From assembly GCA_037074615.1 (NCBI GenBank), contig CM073558.1, positions 5,757,501 to 5,821,500 of the forward strand: 64,000 nt of DNA. Direction: 5' to 3'. Each line of letters begins with the position of its first letter. Position 1 is the first letter of the stretch. Below are positions 54,106-64,000 of this stretch, one piece after another. A model generated the notes under the pieces. That model was not told the origin of the DNA, made no database searches, and saw only the letters and a list, made by a program, of their open reading frames with translations. Origin of the DNA: Leucaena leucocephala. Lineage: Eukaryota > Streptophyta > Magnoliopsida > Fabales > Fabaceae. Both the position numbers and the translations under genes were made by a program.

Positions 54106-57100
54106 TGTACTTCTTCCCATTAGAAATCATAGTATTTTCTTGCACACTATCCCAATCTTTCCAGTTATTTCGTGAATGTCTTTTTCAGTTGAAAAAAAAG
54201 AGAGACGTCTTTCGAACTGCAGCGTTGAAGCAAGTTAAATCTTTTTCTCTAATAAATAATAAAAAATTATTTTGTAAATACTTATACTTTCTTAATTTTT
54301 AATTTAATAATTATAATTTTTTATTAACATCTTTATCTTACACAACCGTGTTAATTTACATTTAAATTTATACTATGAGTAAATTTAATTAAACTCACGA
54401 TTTCACTTATTAAATTTACTATTTTATGTTATTATCTTACATAATCATGTCAACTTATATTTAAATTTATGTTATGAATAAATTCGATTAAATTCATAAA
54501 TTTACTTATTAAATTTATTGTCTTTAAATTTATATTTTATAAAATTGTGTTAACTCACCCTTAAACTCATATTAACTTTTTAAATTTGTTTATGTTTAAT
54601 AACTTTATATATTTAATTCATAGAAATTTCTAAACGTAAAAAATTAATATTTATGAGATTAAAAGAAATTTAAATTAAATTATTAATTTATTTTTAATTT
54701 TTTAATTTTTTAATTATATATATTTAATAACTATTTATTGATAAAAATAAATTTTTACAAGTTTACTATCTAAGTTTATGGTCCGAGTTTCTCTCTCTGA
54801 ATTTACTTTAACTTCAAGAGTTTGACAACCTTGAATATATTGGAGATACAATTTTTTGATTACAAATTATATATTTGTTTTTTAATAAATTATTTTAATA
54901 TATTATGAATAAGTTGAGAATATTTCACTCACTTTTGAACAGAATCTCATGGACAAAAAATCTTCGATTTCGGAAATCAATATATTTTAAAGATATGGTA
55001 ATAATGATATCAAATAAAGCAAAGAAATTCTTTATAAACAAAATCCAAACTCCATGATTGTGTTTTATATATGTTATGAAAGAAAAATGAAAGGTTAGAT
55101 AAAGATGCCATTCTCATTCAAAAAGTTAATTACATCACATTCATATAATTAAAAATTTATCTTTTGAAATGAGAAAGAGATGAAAATTAATTATTTAGTT
55201 TTTGAAGATTGAAAATCTTATATCAGCTGTAAAAGAAGAAAGAACATGGTGGGGAGGCAGTAAGGCAGATTCTAAATGTGATTATTAATATAAATATATA
55301 CATTAATAAATCTATATAATTATTTTTTTTATATTTCTCCACTAATATTTTAGGGTAAATAATCTTTTAGGCATAAAAATAACTCAGACTAATTCAAACT
55401 AGGAATTGAATAATCTTTTTAAGTAATTATCCTATTACCTACGTGTTTGCGTACCTAAATCTTGAACTCAAAACCCTTAATCAAACTATACTAACTTCGT
55501 AACCAATTGATTTAAATATGCAGTGATTATATGTATAATTAGTAAATATATGAATATTAGTTTTACCAGCTTAAATATTTTTTTATACTATTTATTTATC
55601 ATATCATTAAATATTTAATTTTATAATTTATAATTATCTTTTTTTAATATATGTGTCTCATCTAAAATTTAAAATTAATTAACTCAATATCAAAATATTT
55701 ATATATAAATTATGCATAAGTTTTTTTGTTTTTGTTTTAAATTAAATTTTCATGTAATGTATGTATGAATGAAAAAAGAAGTATAGTTTAAGTATATTTT
55801 TCACATAATTATTAATTCATAATATAAACATTAAAATCAACATAAACTAAAATATAAAACCTATGAGCTATGGTAAGTCATGAACACGAAGCTTTATGTA
55901 ATTCGCTGGAAAATGAAATTATGTATTGCAGACAAAACTGCAATTTTTTTTGAGTATTTTTTTTATAAATAAAAAAAACTAATGACTATTGAATGTCCCT
56001 TATTGAACTTTATTTCTAAAATTAATAATGCCAAAAATAAAAAAAAGTAGGAAATTATTTTCATATAAAAGAAGGGAATTTGATTCACAATGAAATTTTA
56101 ATTTTTTTCTGTTATTAAAATTTAATCAAATGGAACATCACTTTAATAACAGCCCCAATTATTATTATTATTATTATGCGATGAAACGTAACTGTAAATT
56201 TGTTGATGCTTGATAATAATAAGCTTTTTCTTTATATAAATAAAAACATTAATTAACAATAAATAAATATTAAATATCTCTTTCTTTCCCGCGTGAGAGC
56301 TCACCTGCTCCAATGACTAACCCCCCCGTCACGTACCACCGTATCCCATTCAGATTCTACTATGTAATAAAAAAATTACTTTTCTTTTTTAAAAGTTTTT
56401 CTTGACATCATATTATATTATTATATTCCTTAAATATAAATTATATCATAATTGATATATAGACCCTTTTAATTTCTCATAAATATTAATAATTATTCTT
56501 ATATATTGGCTCAGAAAAAAATATTGTGTTTTCACCAAATTAATTTCGTTGTATTGAAAAAATTGAATACATCACTGAAATCTGTATTTTAAAAATTCAG
56601 AAAAATAAGAGAAAAAAGGGGAAAAAAATAAAACCATATTTCCTATTTTCTGATATAATCTTTTAAAATTAACCTGGTATATTATTCTGTGCAACCCATG
56701 AGATGGATAGTATTGAATTTAAATTTTTGGAAAAAATATACGTTTTCTAATAATTAAAATTTATTGTCATTTTAAAAAAGATGAGAGAATAATGTTTGTA
56801 CCTCTTTAAGAAAAGTATTATTAATTTATTTTTAAAAATTAAATTTAATCATAATTAATTAATTAATAAATTTTTTTAATCAACCTCTTGTATTAATAAT
56901 TTATTGAAGGTTAGAATCAAAGTATTTGAAAAAAAAATACCAATATAGTTTTCCTATATAACAATCTAATTGAAATATATTATTAAATATAATTATAAAT
57001 AATTTTTTTAAAAATATTATATATATATATACACATTCATGAACTCGAAGTTAAAATTTTTTATTTAAGCAATTAAAACATATTCCATTTAGATTAACCA

Positions 57101-57530
57101 TGGTTGGTAAATTGAAATGCTATTCTTCCTGATTGTACAAGATAAACATTACACGTATTACTTATGGCCATAAATGTTTCTACTATATTTTTATATAAAA
57201 AATATTAATTTGAGTATTATCCTTAAATTTGGCACAAAAAAAAAAAGAGTATTATCTTTAAATTTTATCGAGAATTATAAAAAGGTAATAAATTATACAA
57301 CTGGCATTTTCATCACGAAAACGTGACATTTAGGTTGAATTTAAATGAGAGATGGAAGAAACATGAAGAAAAAAGACACATCTCACTGCAGTGGTATATC
57401 TGGTAATATGTGAGGAAATGAAGGCAAATTGTCATAAGAGATCTTCAATTTGGATAAAAGAGATAACAAGTCAGCGCAACAGAAAGGTCGGCCGTCCAAG
57501 TCAAGCTTTAAATAGACAAAAAAACTTAGA

Positions 57531-58486
57531 GCCTGTTTGTTCTATTCTATGTTTTTTTTTCAAAATAATTTTATAAAATTGTTTTTAAAAATAAATTATA
57601 GAAATAAAAAAATATATTTGGGTAATTGTTTTAAAAATATATTTAAAAATTAAAATATAACAAATTTATTTAGAATATTTATTCTTAAAATTAATTTTGA
57701 GAATTAAAAAAATATGATATAATTGTTGTTGGTCGTAGCATGACGAAAATTAAAAATAAAAAGCTATGGTCGACAAGTGGATGATGGTGGTTATCTCTAA
57801 CTAGCAACCATCGTATAGGTTGTCATTAGTCATTAATTTTGGTTATAGCTGTTGGTAAGCAACCATCATGGTAGCTTTTGTTGTTTGATGATGGTAGCAA
57901 TGTTCCTCGATCAATTATATAGTCGTTACCTTTATTAAGTGATAACGAACAATGACAGTGATCATCAATGGTAGTGGTGATTGTCGCCAATTGTCAGGTA
58001 ATTGCGAATAGCAGTAGTAATTGCCTACAATGATGAGATGATGGTAATGGTGTGGTCGTCGTTGACTATTATTAGGTGACAACAAACAGTGATGGTAGTT
58101 GATGGTGGCGATAATGGAGGTTGATGTTGATGGTAGTGGTTATAGTGAGCTATCGTTGGGTGATGATGAACAATAACTATAACAATTGCCATTGTCGATG
58201 GTGGTAGGGGTCATTGGTCAGCACTGTTTGGGTGGTCCGCAATATTATTGTTCGTTAATAACTGTAACATGCGGTAATAAAAATTTGTTAATAAGTCATT
58301 TTTTAAAATTAAAATAAAAAATATAAAAAAATGTTTATGAAAAATTTAAAACTTGTTCTTAGTTTTTTATTTTTTACAAATAGTTTTTAATTTTTTTAAT
58401 TTTAGAAAACACTTGAATGAAAATAAGTTCCGAAACAAGTTTCTTTTTTATTTTTAAACAAAAAATCTGTAGAAAAACAAACAGGC
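57531..58486. mobile_element. 956-bp non-autonomous element with perfect 11-bp TIRs
   Basis: GCCTGTTTGTT at 57531-57541 and its exact reverse complement at 58476-58486. Subterminal regions are A/T-rich. The centre (57740-58250) is an imperfect array of GATGGTGGT/GACAACGA-type units. No transposase and no clear target duplication. Confidence 0.65.
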
Positions 58487-58705
58487 CGTAAATTGTGAAA
58501 AAGAAAAAGCCAGCACTTTCGTTCTCATGTCTTTTTTTTACGTGAATTTACCGTATTGCCCACCAATAAAAAAACGCATTTTAAATTAAAAAATCACTTT
58601 TTATTTTAATATTTTAATTGTCCCTCCCGGACGTGAAATTTTTCTTAACCAAATTGTATTTATCTCGGGTTTAGCAAATTATTATTCAAATATAAAATTC
58701 TAGAT

Positions 58706-60107
58706 ATGTATCTATATACTTTATTACTCATCCTCTTTTTCTCTTTGGGTTTTTCTTCCTGAGAAAAATTTTAATGCTCTGTGGACTGTGGTAAACAAGT
58801 GTTTGTTTATTTTTTGAATTTTTCTGCTTTTCCTTTTCCCTTTTTTTCATTCCTCAATTCAAGCAGCTTTGGGAAAATCAACAAGCCAACTGGTTTTTCA
58901 CCTTTTGAAATTTGTGCGTTGTTTTCAATTTCTTCTTCAAATAATTTTTTCCCTTCCTCATTTCTTTCCCTTTTCACTTTTTCTCTCTCTCTGTTTTTTT
59001 CTCAGTTTGTATTTTCCCTGTGGTTTTGATAATAGTTTCTCTAATTTTCCTGGACGCCTGGTTTAGTTTCTGGAAGCTGTGAAAAGAAATCTAAGTACTG
59101 GTTTACTGCTTAGAAGAAGCTTGCCGAAGTGTGGAATCACAGTGGCAGGTTTATGATCGCTGCATTCTGAATATTTTCCGAATCTTGATTTTAATGGTTT
59201 TCCCCCGGAATATATGGAGTTTTGTCTTTAAAAGTATTTTTGTTTTGAAATTCTTTTTCCGGTTTTATTAAAAATTTACTTGCGTTTGGGTTTTCTACAG
59301 TTGAAGATGGAGGGGAGGGGAGCGACGAAGTAGATTTCTGGAAAAAATCTTTAATATTATTATAGTTTTATTTTTTGTTTCTGAAAGGCGTTTGGTAGTT
59401 TCTGTTGCGTTTTGCCTGAGAAGAGCATAAGATTAGAGATTGTGTAATAAATGAGTTTCTCGCAGTCCAAAATTTGAACGAACAGAACAGTTGCGTGAAA
59501 GTTGTTTAATTTTTAATTATGTTTTGAAATTCAGGCGAAAATAATAATTATGTTTTCTGAAACATCTCGTCATCCCTGTTTTATACCAGTATTTTTTTTT
59601 TAAATTTTAATTTTAAATTTGGATTAATTTTTCATATTATGCCTCTAATGGCTGTTTTCGTTTTCCACTTCTGTTAATTGTACTGTGCTTCTCCGGGGAA
59701 TTTCTGGCTCGGTATTTGAATAGCGAAGAAACTGCTTGCTTTTCAGAGACAAGAACGAAGAGAAAACCAAGCTTTACAAAACTGCATTTCTGTCCTACTA
59801 CTGTGATCTAGTGTTCTGTGATTTCTGCGATTTATCGCTTAACTTCGAAATGGATTTTCTCTAGTTTAGCGCGCAGTTGTTTCAACTCAAAACCGTTTAA
59901 TCTGTTCTATTCTTTCTTGGGCATTGTTGAGTCACTTTTCCGTTGAAGCATTCTAAGAAAGTTGAAGGCATTGATGGTTATGAAAGCAAATTTGTAGTTT
60001 TCAGTTGCATTCTCTTCCTCTTTCTTTTTCTCCTAAATTCTGGATTTCTGATGTTGCAGATGCTTGTTTGATTCTATAAACTTCGAAGGGGAGAATAAAT
60101 TATATCT
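58706..60107 (+). promoter_or_regulatory. Promoter and 5' leader of AHL gene, with possible leader intron
   Basis: A TATA-like TCTATATAC at 58711 is followed by a CT-rich leader. A possible 5' UTR intron runs from GGCAG/GTTTAT (59149) to GATGTTGCAG (60059). The coding ATG lies 48 bp after that acceptor. Splicing inferred only from site quality. Confidence 0.4.
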
Positions 60108-60477
60108 ATGGAAGCGAGAGAAGGAATTAGTTCAGGGGTTACGGTAATTGGAGCAGAAGCTCCATCAGCCTATCATGTGGCACCAAGAACTGAAGCTCCG
60201 AGTCATAATCAAGTTCCTGAAGTACCAGCAGCAGCACAAGCAGCACCAAATGTCGGGGCCTCACCAATGAGTGTTGGACTGGATGGAACAGCAGTCAAGA
60301 AGAAACGAGGTAGACCAAGGAAGTATGGTCCCGACGGTTCTGTGGCTATGGCATTGTCACCTTTGCCAATTTCGTCTTCAGCTCCACTTGCCAATGACTT
60401 CTCATCTGGGGGAAAGCGGGGCAAATCAGCTGGAATGGAGTACAAGAAACATAAGAAACTCGGATTGGATCATTTGG
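60108..60477 (+). CDS. AHL exon 1 (AT-hook)
   Basis: 123 codons plus one base, ending KKLGLDHLG at TTGG/GTAATG. Contains the single good AT-hook. Confidence 0.93.
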
Positions 60478-62924
60478 GTAATGTATCGTAGATACTTATA
60501 ATTCTCATGTTGCATTGCCTCTAACTGTTTATATCAAAGTAATGAGTGAAATAAATTATTTAAAAGACTGTTTATAGTATTTCTCTGTTTCTGGTAAGCA
60601 ACTTGCGTCTGACTTTGGGAAATTCTGAGCTTTACTTGAATGCTTAGGAGAATTCAACTTTTAATTCTAAGTACTTATTTGGAAGAGGTACTTGTGTGGA
60701 AAAGATTTTGCAGATCAAAATACATTTCCATGAATGAAAAGGTGAAACTTTTGTGGTAGCAGTATAATTTTGCTCTTGGGTCTTTCATGCTTTGCATACT
60801 TCTTCCTTTGTTTTTCTTAATCTTATTTTTGGGTATTAATTAAGATGTATAATATTCTTGTAAGAGATTGAGTGCTTGTGAAGAAAGGCATGACGCTATA
60901 CAACCACTAATGTCACTTGCTGGCTTAGCATGGTTAATTATCTAACTTATTCTATTGTGGTCTTCTTGAGGGTTGTTTTATAAGTTAAGTCAAAGAATTT
61001 AGAGACTTGTAAACTGTATTAATGTGATGATAATTGCTTATTGAGAGGAGGATAGGGTGGTGAGTGGCAGCTAACTGCATGGCTATGGAGCACATACACT
61101 TAAAAACATGAACTCTGTTCATGTTTAACACATGCCGGACGCATATATTGGACACGATGTGACATTTCAAATTACATACGGATACTATAAATTCTGTTGT
61201 CTTGCCATGTTCGTGTTGGTCTCCATGCTTGAGAAATTAACTTCATGGTAAGATTTAATGGGATTATTGTCAATGACCGTTAGAACCGGAAAGAATTTCT
61301 GTCCTTTACTTCGGACTTGAAATGGTATGAAAACTAAATATAAGTGATGGGCCGTAGATCTTATTATAATAAATAATTGCTAAAAAGAAAAAAAGATATG
61401 ACCAGAAAGTTCTACCAGGAAACAAGAACAAAATTATTAACCATGCAATAGTTTGAGGCTTGTGTTCCATGTGACTAGGTTAAAGATTTTATTAGCATAA
61501 GAAGTCACATGTAATTGCATCATCAAAGGTACTGGGGGTTGAAAATTAGTTTTTCCTTGATTACGGAGATATTACTTAGATGGATTTTGGTTGCTGTGGA
61601 ATATTTCTCTTATTGGTCTACAGTAAAAGGTATCTACTGTGCTGAACATTTCAAAACGTATTTCTTGACTGGCAGATTTACAAAATGAACAATGCACTAA
61701 TCGATCGGTTTTAAATTTCTCAAATCTACCCATGGGCCAAGGCATATGTTTTTCAGGAGAAAGACATTTGTAGCTATTATAAATTTCAACTCAGTACTGT
61801 TAACATTGTTGTTATGTTTGTAGGTGATTTGAATGCCAGCTCCCTTGGCACAAACTTCATGCCTCATATCATCACAGTAAATACTGGCGAGGTATACATG
61901 TCTGGGGTTGGGGTTTGGGAGGGAGAGGGGGCGAGGTTCTTTAGCTTCATTAATTACATATTATTTTGCTTTCAAATTCATCTCCATTAAGTTTTGGTTA
62001 AACTTACTTTCAAGGGCTCATAATATATAAATATGTATGTCTTTCCAACTTCTACATATCTATGCTTTTTGCATTTACTGGCTAAGTTCAAAATAAGCAT
62101 CACGTATGAGATTTCTTTCTTGATTGTCAGATGGTAAGATTTGCTGACAAACAATTGCTATAGCTTGCCCTCTCTACCATGTCAAAGAAATATGTTTTCT
62201 TTTATCTATCTATTTGTTTATTTAAAATCTCATGAAAGTGGCATTCAAATTTATTTTTTTTCATATATCTATTTCAATATTTTCATGTTAAAACAAACAT
62301 TAATAGACAGTCACATAAATTGGTGCTATCACATTTTTATATCAAGAAAGGCATGTAATTCCATCACACATGTCAAGGCACTGTAAATGCAAGTTGTATA
62401 TGGATGTAAAGAGCAATTATTGCCTAGAGAAGGTAGGATTTACCTCTTCTAAGTCTTTTAATATAAACATTTGGCTCAAGTATATGTTCTGACATGTATA
62501 AAATGGGTGTGCCTTTCAAATTGCAGATATTCTTGTGAACACAGGACATCTATTTATATAATTCCTGAAGCTTTATAATGTTCAAGTTCTTTTTATGTTT
62601 AATGATACAAAAGTTTGATTAACATTTATCTATCGTTTGCCTGAATTTGAGTTGTTCTTATGAAGCTGCTTAATACTTAGATGTACCTGTTAAAAATACT
62701 TGGCACTGGGGAATTTAATTCTGGTGTGATTAACATTTCTGGCTATGATATGATTGATTAATTTAACTCTGCTTTCTCTTTTGTTCATGCAGGATATTAC
62801 AATGAAGGTTATATCTTTTTCTCAGCAAGGACCCCGGGCTATATGCATCCTCTCTGCTACTGGTGTGATTTCGAATGTTACACTACGTCAGCCTGATTCT
62901 TCAGGGGGTACTTTGACCTATGAG
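60108..62924 (+). CDS. AHL protein (AT-hook plus PPC/DUF296), 3' part outside window
   Basis: AHL proteins bind AT-rich DNA and the nuclear matrix, assemble through the PPC domain and regulate growth genes. Exons 60108-60477, 61824-61891 and 62793-62924 join in frame (190 codons). The Ala/Pro-rich N-terminus leads to the AT-hook KKKRGRPRKYG (residues 64-74), type II because RGRP is followed by RKY. A second basic patch, GKRGKSAGMEYKKHKK, sits where clade members have a second hook but lacks RGRP. The PPC domain begins FMPHIITVNTGEDITMKVIS and continues ILSATGVISNVTLRQP and GGTLTYE. The expected GRFEILSLSG exon is not in the remaining 1 kb, so the gene runs off the right edge. Intron-containing AHLs belong to clade B. 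Confidence 0.93.
61824..61891 (+). CDS. AHL exon 2 (PPC start)
   Basis: 68-bp exon: DLNASSLGTNFMPHIITVNTGE. Acceptor TTTGTAG and donor GAG/GTATAC. Its phase fits both neighbours. Confidence 0.93.
62793..62924 (+). CDS. AHL exon 3 (PPC core)
   Basis: 44 codons, DITMKVISFSQQGPRAICIL through SSGGTLTYE, phase 0 at both ends, donor GAG/GTGTGG. Confidence 0.94.
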
Positions 62925-64000
62925 GTGTGGCATTAAATCATATAATTATATAAATGTATATAAATGTCGATGCAATTTCTAATTGGATGAGTGGAAGCTT
63001 TCAATCTGTTTAACTTTTTTTTTTCCTTATACACGCAGGCATAAGCCAATATTTCTTGACACGTTTGAAACTTCTGTTGCTTTTATTAATTGTGTGTGTA
63101 ATGTAAATGTTAGTGAGTCTGAGTTAACTACTTAAATAAATGTAATTTAGGGGAAGTCAATTATAAAATTTATGATTAGCACTGTAAAAACGAAAAGTTA
63201 TTAAGGAAATCTTAAATTTATGTCAACTTTGTTTTGCAAACACTTTTAGTAAATAAATTATGTTCTGAATGTCGAAGTCATTGATATGGTATGAAGTTGT
63301 ATTCATATATATGGTGAATGAAATCTATTTGTTATAAATTTTATCATGTTGCCAAAAGTGGTTGGCATGCAATTTATGTTGTCCTCTGCTGTATCTGGTT
63401 GCAGTGTAATGCAAGCATCTTCAATGGTGTATCTATAGCGTTACTTGTTTTAGGATCGGGTAGTGTTTATAACCTCTCTGTCTATGTGCTTAGTTGTTTT
63501 ATGGGAGCTTCCCTGTCTTGTATGCGGAGAGACTAGACAGCTTCTCTATCCTCATATTTTCCCTTACTAGTGAGCTAAAACAAGAGTATCTCCCATCATA
63601 ATGGTAATTTGCATAAAAAAGATGCTGGGAGCATATAAGGATGATTTAGGGTAGTGATTTACAAAAAGAAAGCTTCCACAACTTCACTTAATTTATGTTG
63701 TTTTTGGGATCAAATTTTATTTTATTTTTTAAATCAAATGCCTAAAATTTTGAACTGAGGATCAGGGGGGAGGGATGGAACTTACGGTGAGCTATGTTTT
63801 ATGTTTAAGGATGTGGGATGTTACCTAGTTTAAGAAGATTTGAGGATGTATGTTTTGCTGTAGACATGAGAAATAAAAGGGTAGGATTGGCTGCAATTGA
63901 TGAATCTAAAGCCTAGGTGTGCAATTATGTTTTTTTTTTTTTGGTTTTTTTGCTGGTACTTGATATTAAAGTTCACATATGTCTTGCCAAGTGTACATTG
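62925..64000 (+). other. Partial AHL intron 3
   Basis: Over 1 kb from the GTGTGG donor to the edge without the next PPC exon. Short open frames here have no domain similarity that I recognise. Confidence 0.7.

Larger units (their letters stand above)
45890..57530. other. Intergenic region between second LBD gene and AHL gene
   Basis: No supported gene. AT-rich, with several short elements annotated separately. Open frames here are short, low-complexity or repeat-derived. Confidence 0.65.

Noticed and set aside
58781..59066. Phe/Ser-rich frames upstream of AHL
   Set aside because: Encoded by the CT-rich AHL leader; composition artefact.
60209..60445. Minus-strand frame opposite AHL exon 1
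   Set aside because: Antisense shadow of the AT-hook exon.
62141..63536. Short frames in AHL introns (62141-62386, 63318-63536)
   Set aside because: They lie within introns, have no domain, and do not match the expected PPC continuation.
1..64000. CRISPR array, rRNA, intact tRNA, bacterial-type operon or viral insertion other than copia
   Set aside because: Looked for regularly spaced identical repeats, conserved rRNA cores and tRNA cloverleaves; none found. All direct repeats are TA-type microsatellites or transposon-derived.

Overview
The window is nuclear DNA of a eudicot plant. The evidence is spliced GT-AG genes, very AT-rich non-coding DNA, and plant-specific families: LBD and AHL transcription factors and a BIG-type ARF-GEF. 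Retroelements and short terminal-inverted-repeat elements are common. I cannot name the species. I found no rRNA, intact tRNA, CRISPR array or bacterial-type operon.

Four protein-coding genes are supported. (1) A BIG2/BIG3-type ARF guanine-nucleotide exchange factor lies on the minus strand. Ten exons run from 13042 down to 238 (1579 residues), and the C-terminus lies beyond the left edge. Its 4.8-kb seventh intron holds a decayed Ty1/copia element (2075-6481) inserted antisense to the gene. (2) A class I LBD protein very like Arabidopsis LBD30/JLO lies on the minus strand in two exons, 27561-27926 and 21445-21849, with a 5.7-kb intron. (3) A second class I LBD protein (LBD18/19/31-like) lies on the plus strand, exons 40658-40996 and 45524-45763, possibly with a small third exon, and has a 4.5-kb intron. 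(4) The 5' part of an AHL gene (type II AT-hook plus PPC/DUF296) lies on the plus strand in exons 60108-60477, 61824-61891 and 62793-62924, and runs off the right edge.

Layout: 1-13.4 kb is the BIG gene and its 5' flank. 13.4-19.6 kb is a retroelement island with a 5'-truncated RTE LINE flanked by an 11-bp target duplication, then two dead L1 fragments pointing at each other. 19.6-21.4 kb is AT-rich repeat DNA. 21.4-28.3 kb is the LBD30-like gene. 28.3-39.6 kb is the intergenic space between the two divergent LBD genes. 39.6-45.9 kb is the second LBD gene. 45.9-58.5 kb is intergenic DNA rich in MITE-like and SINE-like elements. 58.7-64 kb is the AHL gene.

The two LBD genes share a pair of near-identical promoter motifs in the same order and orientation, in otherwise diverged flanking DNA; this is the most interesting regulatory signal here. 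As I recall the Arabidopsis gene order, the BIG-LBD-LBD-AHL set matches three separate fractionated pieces (BIG2 next to AHL18; LBD18/19 next to AHL22; LBD30/31 next to AHL7), so the window may keep an ancestral block intact. Auxin-linked LBD regulators, an AT-hook chromatin factor and a trans-Golgi trafficking factor are not one biochemical pathway. The linkage looks ancestral rather than operon-like. I saw no convincing novel multigene system.
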